DNA of 5,026 nt, taken from contig JASLJO010000096.1 in NCBI GenBank assembly GCA_030152505.1, positions 1 through 5,026 on the forward strand, read 5' to 3'. The notes beneath the pieces were generated by a model. It saw only the letters and a program-made list of their open reading frames with translations, was not told where the DNA came from and did not search any database. Both the position numbers and the translations under genes were made by a program. This DNA comes from Solirubrobacterales bacterium (GTDB taxonomy: Bacteria; Actinomycetota; Thermoleophilia; Solirubrobacterales; 70-9). The first letter of the stretch is position 1; the number at the start of each line of letters is the position of its first letter. Shown here in pieces: positions 1 through 4,508 of the stretch.

Positions 1-1
1 C

Positions 2-376
2 GGCTTCGACCCGGCAGCGACTGCAGGTCGCCTGCGCGCCGTCGGCGAGCGTCAGCTCGCCGACGCTCTGCTGGACCAGCGCTTGATCGCCGGTATCGGC
101 AACATCTTCAAGAGCGAGGCCTGCTTTGCGGCCCGAACGAACCCCTGGCTCTCATTGGGCGAACTCTCCGACGATGAGCTCCAAGCGGTGCTCGAGTCCG
201 CCCGGGATCTGATGCGGCAATCGGTGGCGGAGGGGCGCCCCCGGTCGGCCGTTTACGGGCGCGCGGGGCGGCCCTGCCCGATCTGCCGCACCCCGATCGC
301 GGCCCGCGGGCAAGGGGACGGAAATCGCCGGACCTACTGGTGTCCGCGCTGCCAGGCGGCCAGGAGGGCTTCTTAA
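2..376 (+). CDS. nei: Fpg/Nei-family DNA glycosylase/AP lyase, C-terminal part (5' end off window)
   Basis: Base-excision-repair enzyme that removes oxidised bases and nicks the abasic site. The frame is open from base 2 with no start codon, so the gene begins outside the window. The N-terminal catalytic Pro-Glu and the beta-sandwich domain are therefore not visible. What is visible is the helix-two-turn-helix region (GERQLADALLDQ then LIAGIGNIFKSEA, about bases 44-121) and the C-terminal zinc finger. Its four cysteines are encoded at 275-286 and 341-352 as C-x2-C-x18-C-x2-C. The conserved loop Arg (NRRTYWCP) precedes the second pair. The family spacing is usually x16, so this finger is about two residues longer. 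VYGRAGRPC and TYWCPRCQ resemble endonuclease VIII (Nei) more than MutM/Fpg, but without the N-terminus the subfamily is not certain. The in-frame TTG at 83 is not a real start, because the H2TH motif begins upstream of it. The stop is TAA at 374-376. Confidence 0.9.
   Translation, partial: GFDPAATAGRLRAVGERQLADALLDQRLIAGIGNIFKSEACFAARTNPWLSLGELSDDELQAVLESARDLMRQSVAEGRPRSAVYGRAGRPCPICRTPIAARGQGDGNRRTYWCPRCQAARRAS
40..65. repeat. Perfect 11-bp inverted repeat inside the glycosylase gene
   Basis: CGTCGGCGAGC (40-50) and GCTCGCCGACG (55-65) are exact reverse complements separated by the 4-base loop GTCA. It lies in the coding sequence for the H2TH helix region (AVGERQLAD). It could form a strong hairpin in DNA or mRNA. 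No function is implied, because GC-rich codons can produce such palindromes by chance. Confidence 0.6.
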
Positions 377-377
377 C

Positions 378-436
378 ATTCCGATCCCGCTCCATTTCAA
401 GCGGCGCGCCGAGATCGGAATATGCAGGACTTTTAT
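378..436 (+). terminator. Possible intrinsic terminator after the glycosylase gene
   Basis: ATTCCGATC (378-386) pairs perfectly with GATCGGAAT (413-421), one base after the TAA stop. A nested stem CCGCT (387-391) / AGCGG (400-404) stacks on it, leaving an 8-base bulge (405-412). A short T-run (CTTTTAT, 430-436) follows about nine bases later, farther from the stem than in a classic intrinsic terminator. Its position right after a stop and before a new gene supports a terminator role. A protein-binding palindrome upstream of the next gene is the alternative. Confidence 0.45.
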
Positions 437-476
437 CCCTGGCGGTCAGTCTCAACCTGAACTGGAGCCCCTCTGG

Positions 477-520
477 AACTTTAAAATTTAGGGTGATTTT
501 GGACAAATATTGGGTATTCT
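477..520 (+). promoter_or_regulatory. AT-rich island, candidate promoter for the surface cassette
   Basis: This is the clearest AT-rich stretch in an otherwise very GC-rich window (for example ACTTTAAAATTTAGG, and ACAAATATTGGG further on). Candidate -10 hexamers are TAAAAT (482-487) and TATTCT (515-520), the second matching the loose actinobacterial TAnnnT pattern. No convincing -35 box with 16-18 base spacing was found for either. GGAAC at 475-479 resembles an ECF-type -35 element but lacks a matching -10. If TATTCT is used, transcription would begin within a few bases of the GTG at 530, giving a nearly leaderless mRNA. Confidence 0.4.
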
Positions 521-529
521 CGGAGACTC

Positions 530-1612
530 GTGCATTGCTCGAACGATCATCCGTGGTGGGTGAGCCACCTTCGACTCCCGATCATCATCGGGACGATGGC
601 GGTGCTGCTGTTCGCACTCACCGCCCCGGCCCATGGCGAAACCACTGACCCCGCGGCTGTCCCGCCGGCTCCACTCGCCGAAAGTTCCGCCTCGGCTGCA
701 GAAGCAGCCGAGGCCGCGGCCGGCGACCTGTCGGGGGAGCCTGCCGGCACCCCCGACACGGATGAACCCGAGAACACCGGCGACACGGCTTCTCCCTCCG
801 CTGCGGCTCCACCCCCTGATGCGGCCGTCGCAACCCAGTCCACCGTCCACCGGGTCGCGTCGCAACCGCAAGCGCTCGAACGCGCCACCAGGGCACCCGT
901 CAACCACACCGCCACCCAGGCCATCCGCCGGGTGTCGGGGGAGGTCGAAAGCATCTCTCAAGCAGTGCAGGAGACCGCGGTGCAGACCGTCGCCGGAAAG
1001 ACGCCGGGCGGCGATCTCCCCCCGCCACACCTGCATCCTCACCGTCGCAATCCGCTCCGCCTGACTGGCGAAGTCATCAAGCGCGGTTTCCAAGGTCTCA
1101 TCGCGCCAAGCCGAGTCAGGAGTATGTCCTTGCCCGGCGAAGCGCTCTTCATCTCCGAACTCGGCCCCATCGCATCGCCCCCCACCGCAGGGCTCCCAGG
1201 CGCGGCGGCGGCGAGCCCCCTTCTCCGCGAAAGAGTCGAGGTCCTGGCCGGCTTTCCCATGGAGCGTCCGTTCCTGCTTGGCGGGATCGAGCCTCTGCGG
1301 TTGCTCATCGTGCAGGCCGGCGCTGCCGCGAGCGTGCTCCCCCTGCCACTCGGTGCCCCAGATGGCGCCTTGCGCGGCAGCGCCGGCGCCCCCTCGGGGG
1401 ATCCCTCCACTCCTCTGAACCGCAATCTTCCCACGCCCCCCGGCTCGCCCGACGCCGTGGCGTCCGGCCTGGGTGGCTCTTCCTTCGTCCCCATCGTCGC
1501 GCTGCTCGCGTTGCTCGCGCTGGCCGCACCGGCGATCTTCCGCAGACCTGGGGAGGTCCCGCTCTTCCGGGCGCCGACCCCGTTCGTCTGCGCACTCGAG
1601 CGCCCTGGCTAG
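530..1612 (+). CDS. Secreted/membrane-anchored Pro/Ala-rich protein of unknown function
   Basis: 360 residues, family not recognised. Residues 1-34 look like a signal peptide: HLR, then a hydrophobic core about 16-32, with an APA cleavage site near residue 34. Residues 37-105 are Ala/Pro/Glu/Ser/Thr-rich and probably disordered. Residues 105-155 are polar, with Gln/Thr/Val spacing that could be helical. A Pro/Gly/Ser linker (about 272-318) leads to one membrane segment (about 317-337, FVPIVALLALLALAAPAIF). Then come Arg-Arg and a 21-residue tail ending FVCALERPG. The layout implies an exported body anchored by its C-terminus with the tail in the cytoplasm. The GTG start at 530 is chosen because GGAG (522-525) sits four bases upstream and because it keeps a full signal peptide. 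An in-frame ATG at 596 would cut into the hydrophobic core. The repeat-protein gene follows 86 bases downstream on the same strand, so the two may be co-transcribed and act together at the cell surface (inference). Confidence 0.8.
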   Translation: MHCSNDHPWWVSHLRLPIIIGTMAVLLFALTAPAHGETTDPAAVPPAPLAESSASAAEAAEAAAGDLSGEPAGTPDTDEPENTGDTASPSAAAPPPDAAVATQSTVHRVASQPQALERATRAPVNHTATQAIRRVSGEVESISQAVQETAVQTVAGKTPGGDLPPPHLHPHRRNPLRLTGEVIKRGFQGLIAPSRVRSMSLPGEALFISELGPIASPPTAGLPGAAAASPLLRERVEVLAGFPMERPFLLGGIEPLRLLIVQAGAAASVLPLPLGAPDGALRGSAGAPSGDPSTPLNRNLPTPPGSPDAVASGLGGSSFVPIVALLALLALAAPAIFRRPGEVPLFRAPTPFVCALERPG

Positions 1613-1653
1613 GTCCTCACGGACCTCAAACCAGGGCTGCGCCGGGAGCCCTG
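1602..1653 (+). promoter_or_regulatory. Attenuator-like alternative hairpins between the two surface genes
   Basis: Three perfect pairings lie at the end of the upstream gene and in the gap. Hairpin 1 is AGGTCC (1611-1616) / GGACCT (1621-1626) with loop TCAC. Hairpin 2 is CAGGGCT (1632-1638) / AGCCCTG (1647-1653) with an 8-base loop. GCCCTGG (1602-1608), the last codons before the TAG stop at 1610-1612, can pair with CCAGGGC (1631-1637). That third pairing encloses hairpin 1 and uses the same strand as hairpin 2, so the two are mutually exclusive. A ribosome at the stop codon would mask 1602-1616 and favour hairpin 2. No T-run follows hairpin 2, so simple intrinsic termination is not supported. 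mRNA processing, stability or Rho-linked control are possible roles. Confidence 0.45.
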
Positions 1654-1685
1654 ATCACCCCCCGGCGGAACACACTCGAGTAGAG

Positions 1686-1691
1686 AAAGGA
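1686..1691 (+). promoter_or_regulatory. Ribosome binding site of the repeat-protein gene
   Basis: AAAGGA ends seven bases before the ATG at 1699. It is a good Shine-Dalgarno match and fixes the start in front of the signal peptide MRYITAVIAAAIVLAIG. Confidence 0.75.
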
Positions 1692-1698
1692 ATTACCG

Positions 1699-3270
1699 AT
1701 GAGATACATCACGGCTGTAATCGCAGCCGCGATCGTCCTGGCGATCGGAGCAGCGTCTGCCGCTGCCACCACGCCGCTGCCCATGCCCCCTGCCTCTGGC
1801 CAGAGCAACAGCAGCAGCGTGACCCAGGGCGACCCGAGCGCAACCGGTGGCGACGCCACCGCAACCGGCGGTGACGGCGGCAACGCCAACACCGGCAACA
1901 CCCAGTACGGGAACGGCAATGCGGTTGCCGTCTCGGTCGGCGGTGACGCCGATGCCGAAGGTGGAGACACCGCGGCGGAAAGCGGCGACGCGACCGGCGG
2001 CGACGGCGGCGACGCCGATGCCGACGGCGGTGACGCCGATGCATCGAACGACGCGGTGGTGAAGCAGGCCAACGTGTCGAGCGGCAGCGATTCCTCACAC
2101 GGGGATTGCGGCTGCAAGAGCGACTCGAAGCAGGACTCGAGCGACTCGCAGAGCAACGAGTCGAAGCTCGAGCAGGGCAGCCCGGAAGCCAGCGGCGGAA
2201 GTGCCACTGCCACGGGCGGCAACGGAGGTGAAGCCAACACCGGCAACACCCAGGAGTACAACGGCAACGCCGTAGGCAGGTCCGAACCGCGGGAGCAGAA
2301 GGAGAGCAAGTTCTGCGGTTGCAGTCACGGCAAGGATCGAGGTCACAACGACGCCGACGCCAAGGGTGGCGACACCACGGCGAAGAGCGGCAACGCTCGC
2401 GGTGGCGACGGCGGCAACGCCTACGCCGACGGCGGCGACGCCGATGCCTCGAACGACGCGGTGGTGAAGCAGGCCAACGTGTCGGAGCAGAAGGAGTCCG
2501 GCCATTCCTCGCACGGGGACTGCCGGTGCAAGGAGAGCCCCTCGACGTCCGGCTCGCAGAGCAACAACTCGGACGTCAAGCAGGGCGATCCGAGCGCCTC
2601 CGGTGGCAGCGGCACGGCCACTGGAGGTAACGGTGGCAACGCCAACACCGGCAACACCCAGATCGGCAACGGCAATGCGGTTGCCATCTCGGTCGGTGGT
2701 GACGCCGATGCCAAGGGTGGCGACACCACGGCAAGAAGTGGCGACGCCCGCGGTGGTGACGGCGGTAACGCCGATGCCGACGGCGGCGACGCCGATGCCT
2801 CGAACGACGCGGTGGTGAAGCAGGCCAACGTGTCGGAGCAGAAGGAGTCCGGCCATTCCCCGCACGGGGACTGCGGCTGCGAGAGCCACTCGAAGCAAGG
2901 CTCGAACGACCCGCAGAGCAACCAGTCGGGCATCCAGCAGGGTGACCCGGAAGCCAGCGGCGGCAGCGCCACGGCAACCGGCGGCGAAGGCGGTGACGCC
3001 AACACCGGCAACACCCAGGAGTACAACGGCAACGCCGAAGCCAGGTCCGAACCGCAGGACAAGCAGGAGCAGTCCAAGTCCTGCGGCTGTGACTACGGCA
3101 GAGGTGGGAGCCACAACGATGCCGACGCCGAGGGTGGAGACACCACGGCGGAAAGCGGCGACGCGACCGGCGGTGATGGCGGCAACGCCTCCGCCGACGG
3201 TGGTGACGCCGATGCCTCGAACACCGCGAGGGTGTTCCAGCTCAACTGGCTGGGGGGCTCTCGCTGGTAG
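1699..3270 (+). CDS. Secreted Gly/Asp/Ala-rich tandem-repeat protein with C-x-C pairs, unknown function
   Basis: 523 residues, family not recognised. Residues 1-23 are a signal peptide (RYITAV, a hydrophobic core, then ASA/AAA before TTPLP). There is no C-terminal anchor, so the mature protein is probably released or assembled on the surface. From residue 35 it consists of four repeats starting QSNxS at 35, 151, 287 and 406. Each runs QGDPxASGG, TATGGxGGxANTGNTQ, then GG-D-rich short repeats (GGDADA, GGDTTA, SGDA, GGDGGNA), then DGGDADASN. Units 1 and 3 carry QxGNGNAVAxSVGG (type A). Units 2 and 4 carry QEYNGNA plus an insert with CGC (type B). The only cysteines are five C-x-C pairs: 137/139, 206/208, 275/277, 392/394 and 462/464. 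Three of these follow SHGD or PHGD. The last unit ends differently, SNTARVFQLNWLGGSRW, perhaps a cap. The Gly/Asp/Asn periodicity suggests a stacked beta structure or Ca2+ binding, but this is inference. The gene's last 29 bases overlap the convergent methyltransferase. Confidence 0.85.
   Translation: MRYITAVIAAAIVLAIGAASAAATTPLPMPPASGQSNSSSVTQGDPSATGGDATATGGDGGNANTGNTQYGNGNAVAVSVGGDADAEGGDTAAESGDATGGDGGDADADGGDADASNDAVVKQANVSSGSDSSHGDCGCKSDSKQDSSDSQSNESKLEQGSPEASGGSATATGGNGGEANTGNTQEYNGNAVGRSEPREQKESKFCGCSHGKDRGHNDADAKGGDTTAKSGNARGGDGGNAYADGGDADASNDAVVKQANVSEQKESGHSSHGDCRCKESPSTSGSQSNNSDVKQGDPSASGGSGTATGGNGGNANTGNTQIGNGNAVAISVGGDADAKGGDTTARSGDARGGDGGNADADGGDADASNDAVVKQANVSEQKESGHSPHGDCGCESHSKQGSNDPQSNQSGIQQGDPEASGGSATATGGEGGDANTGNTQEYNGNAEARSEPQDKQEQSKSCGCDYGRGGSHNDADAEGGDTTAESGDATGGDGGNASADGGDADASNTARVFQLNWLGGSRW
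1801..2148 (+). repeat. Repeat unit 1 (type A), residues 35-150
   Basis: Starts QSNSSSVTQGDP, has the type-A centre TQYGNGNAVAVSVGG, and closes SNDAVVKQANVSSG followed by SHGDCGC. Its tail differs from the EQKESGHS tail of units 2 and 3. Confidence 0.85.
2149..2556 (+). repeat. Repeat unit 2 (type B), residues 151-286
   Basis: Starts QSNESKLEQGSP, has the type-B centre TQEYNGNAVGRSEP and a Lys/Glu-rich insert with FCGCSHG before HNDADA. Closes SNDAVVKQANVSEQKESGHS and SHGDCRC. At 136 residues it is the longest unit, because it carries both the insert and the long tail. Confidence 0.85.
2425..2508 (+). repeat. Exact 84-base direct repeat, copy 1
   Basis: Identical base for base to 2776-2859, 351 bases (117 codons) downstream. 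It encodes ADGGDADASNDAVVKQANVS plus EQKESGHS. After one mismatch (2509) another 14 bases match. Synonymous sites are unchanged, which points to recent duplication or gene conversion. Confidence 0.9.
2557..2913 (+). repeat. Repeat unit 3 (type A), residues 287-405
   Basis: Starts QSNNSDVKQGDP, has the type-A centre TQIGNGNAVAISVGG, and closes SNDAVVKQANVSEQKESGHS then PHGDCGC. The centre matches unit 1 while the tail matches unit 2, so the array is a mosaic. Confidence 0.85.
2776..2859 (+). repeat. Exact 84-base direct repeat, copy 2
   Basis: Second copy of 2425-2508. Recombination between the two would delete or add exactly 351 bases and keep the reading frame. Confidence 0.9.
2914..3267 (+). 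repeat. Repeat unit 4 (type B), residues 406-523
   Basis: Starts QSNQSGIQQGDP, has the type-B centre TQEYNGNAEARSEP and an insert with SCGCDYG before HNDADA. Instead of SNDAVVKQANVS it ends SNTARVFQLNW plus seven more residues, so it lacks the terminal HGDCxC. Bases 2998-3037 are identical to 2233-2272 in unit 2. Confidence 0.85.
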
Positions 3271-3874
3271 GCACGACGCGCGCGAAGTAGGCGAACCAGT
3301 TGCCGGAGTGGGCCTCATAGCGAAGGCCCACTCCGGCGGTTTGCCGTTTGAGCGATGCGAGGGTGGTGAAGTGGGGATCGCCGAAGAGCTCCCCCACAAC
3401 AAGACGGCCGCCGGGTTTCAGCACCCGGCGGATCTCACGCAGGGCGGCTCCGGGCTCGGGGATCTCGCCGAGCACCGCGGTCAGAACGACCGCGTCCATC
3501 GAGGCCTCCTCATACGGCAGGGCGGTGGCATCACCCTGGGTCGGGACGATGTTGCCGAGGCCGTGCTCGGCGGCGCGACCGATGACGTGATCGAGAAACT
3601 CCTGCTGCAGGTCGAAGATCTCGACCCGGCCGCCGGGAGCCAGCCACTCCGCCATGTCGAGCGTGTAGTAGCCGGTTCCGGGACCGATCTCGAGGACCCG
3701 CTCGCCTGGCTGCGGACGCAGCACCTCGCGCAGCCGATCACGGGTCACGATCGGGTGCGGCGCTTCGACCCAGAACCGCTGCCCGTAGGGGCAGGCCGAT
3801 GGGTTCTTGCGCCACCAGAGCGCCGCGCCCAGCGTCACCGCCCCAAGGAGTGCGATCGAAGCTCTGAGGCGCAC
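3242..3874 (-). CDS. Class I SAM-dependent methyltransferase with N-terminal hydrophobic segment
   Basis: 210 residues. It transfers a methyl group from S-adenosylmethionine to an unknown substrate. Residues about 5-21 (ASIALLGAVTLGAALWW) form a hydrophobic segment followed by Arg-Lys, most likely a membrane anchor, leaving the enzyme on one face of the membrane. A Rossmann methyltransferase domain follows. Motif I is VLEIGPGTG (60-68), the acidic residue after strand 2 is Asp88 (VEIFD), GDATALP (114-120) would sit near the adenine, MDAVVL (126-131) is the motif-IV strand, and LKPGGRLVV (152-160) follows. This is the UbiE/Methyltransf_11-like pattern, but the substrate cannot be read from it. 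The GTG start at 3874 abuts the TGA of the 69-residue gene and has no clear Shine-Dalgarno, so translation is probably coupled. The 3' end overlaps the convergent repeat gene by 29 bases and contains a strong hairpin. It is the last gene of the minus-strand operon. Confidence 0.85.
   Translation of the reverse strand: MRLRASIALLGAVTLGAALWWRKNPSACPYGQRFWVEAPHPIVTRDRLREVLRPQPGERVLEIGPGTGYYTLDMAEWLAPGGRVEIFDLQQEFLDHVIGRAAEHGLGNIVPTQGDATALPYEEASMDAVVLTAVLGEIPEPGAALREIRRVLKPGGRLVVGELFGDPHFTTLASLKRQTAGVGLRYEAHSGNWFAYFARVVPTSESPPAS
3302..3349 (+). terminator. Strong hairpin, likely terminator of the repeat-protein gene, inside the opposing gene
   Basis: GCCGGAGTGGGCCT (3302-3315) and AGGCCCACTCCGGC (3324-3337) are a perfect 14-bp stem, 11 of 14 pairs G-C, with loop CATAGCGA. 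It begins 31 bases after the repeat-gene stop. On the plus strand GGTTTGCCGTTT follows, a weak T-rich tract; on the minus strand no T-run follows. This favours termination of plus-strand transcripts. On the minus strand it encodes about residues 180-191 of the methyltransferase. Confidence 0.55.
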
Positions 3875-4084
3875 TCAGAAGCCGACTTTTTGCGCGCCGG
3901 AGTCGATGCGCAGGAAGGCGACCTTGCCGACGTACACGGAGAGCGTCCCGTCCTCGGTCTTGATGTCGTGCCAACCGCCCTTCTCGACCTGCTTGCGCAG
4001 GTCCTTCAGCTCGTCCTCGGCCAGCCGCACGGCGACCACCTGGCCCCCCTCGAAGCCGATCTCCACCTTCTGCGCATCGGCCAT
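3875..4084 (-). CDS. Small conserved-looking protein of unknown function (69 residues)
   Basis: Acidic/basic mixed small protein starting MADAQKVEIGF and ending SGAQKVGF. There is no signal peptide or membrane segment, so it is probably cytoplasmic. The order is a beta-like start (VEIGFEGGQVVAVRL), a helix (AEDELKDLRKQVEKG), then GGWHDIKTEDGTLSVYV and KVAFLRID. The alternating hydrophobic pattern suggests a compact beta-alpha-beta fold. No catalytic motif or cysteine is present. The ATG at 4084 is chosen over upstream in-frame codons because AGGAG sits five bases before it and its A is shared with the TGA stop of mce. The gene lies between mce and the methyltransferase with no spare bases, so it is co-translated with them. 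I cannot assign a family. It might be a regulatory or accessory subunit, but nothing shows that directly. Confidence 0.8.
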   Translation of the reverse strand: MADAQKVEIGFEGGQVVAVRLAEDELKDLRKQVEKGGWHDIKTEDGTLSVYVGKVAFLRIDSGAQKVGF

Positions 4085-4497
4085 CAGTGCTCCTCTCCAC
4101 TCGCTTCGACGATCTCGGTCAACACGCCGCCGGTCGAGCGCGGCTGGATGAACGCCACCCGGCTGCCGCGGATGCCCGTGCGCGCCTTGCCGTCGATCAG
4201 CTCGAGCCCCGCGGCGGCGAGCTTTTCGAGGGTCGCGTCGATGTCCTCTACCGCGTAGGCGACGTGGTGCAGCTTCGGGCCCTTGCGGGCGAGGAACTTG
4301 CCGACCGGCGAGTCCGGGGCCAGCGGCCGCATCAGCTCGACGTGGCCGTCGCCGACGTCGAGCAGGACCGCCTCGACCTCCTGCGACTCGACCGTCTCGC
4401 GGTGGGCGACGGTCATCTCGAAGGTCCCCGCGTAGAGCTCGAGAGCGGCGTCGATGTCCTCGACCGCGACGCCGATGTGATCGATCTTGCCGAACAT
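4084..4497 (-). CDS. mce: Methylmalonyl-CoA epimerase (VOC superfamily)
   Basis: 137 residues, normal length for the family. It interconverts (R)- and (S)-methylmalonyl-CoA, linking propionyl-CoA carboxylase to methylmalonyl-CoA mutase. Two vicinal-oxygen-chelate halves are visible: IDHIGVAVEDID (5-16) and LHHVAYAVEDID (76-87). Probable metal ligands by alignment with the family are His7, Glu54 (HVELMRPL, where some epimerases have Gln), His78 and Glu128 (VLTEIVE). SPVGKFLARKG (63-73) and the FIQPRSTGGVLTE stretch (116-128) are typical of the epimerase rather than of glyoxalase I. The ATG at 4497 is the natural start because MFGKIDHIGV matches the family's N-terminus. No Shine-Dalgarno is obvious; the DUF1385 stop lies 11 bases upstream, so re-initiation after that gene is likely. 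Its stop TGA shares one base with the next start. Carboxylase and mutase genes are not in the window. Confidence 0.9.
   Translation of the reverse strand: MFGKIDHIGVAVEDIDAALELYAGTFEMTVAHRETVESQEVEAVLLDVGDGHVELMRPLAPDSPVGKFLARKGPKLHHVAYAVEDIDATLEKLAAAGLELIDGKARTGIRGSRVAFIQPRSTGGVLTEIVEASGEEH
4090..4094 (-). promoter_or_regulatory. Ribosome binding site of the 69-residue gene
   Basis: AGGAG on the minus strand, five bases upstream of the ATG at 4084, lies within the last codons of mce (GAG GAG CAC TGA). It decides the start of the small gene. Confidence 0.7.
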
Positions 4498-4508
4498 CGG
4501 CGGCCAGT

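Noticed and set aside
83..376. Complete 97-residue gene starting at TTG 83
   Set aside because: The frame stays open to the left edge and encodes the first part of the H2TH motif upstream of 83, so this is the tail of a longer glycosylase gene.
1626..2309. 227-codon minus-strand frame rich in Ser/Pro/Leu, and a similar one at 2421-3077
   Set aside because: Both are antisense shadows of the repeat units. Their apparent repeats simply mirror the repeats of the plus-strand gene.
1801..3267. CRISPR array or non-coding satellite
   Set aside because: Repeats are long, degenerate, codon-phased and lie in one open frame with a signal peptide and ribosome binding site. There are no unique spacers of uniform length.
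1699..3270. PE_PGRS-type mycobacterial protein or classical RTX toxin
   Set aside because: There is no PE domain and no GGAGG-type PGRS repeats. RTX nonapeptides (GGxGxDxxx) are not regularly present, and there is no C-terminal type I secretion tail; an N-terminal signal peptide is present instead.
2095..3402. 435-codon open frame on the minus strand opposite the repeat gene
   Set aside because: It is a shadow. Repeated GGC/GAC/GCC codons leave the antisense frames free of stops. The product is low-complexity Val/Ala/Gly, has no supported start, and runs across the methyltransferase end in a different frame.
2942..4258. 438-codon plus-strand frame crossing the repeat gene, methyltransferase and mce
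   Set aside because: It overlaps three genes with clear family motifs or signal peptide and shows no domain of its own. Its length is due to the high GC content.
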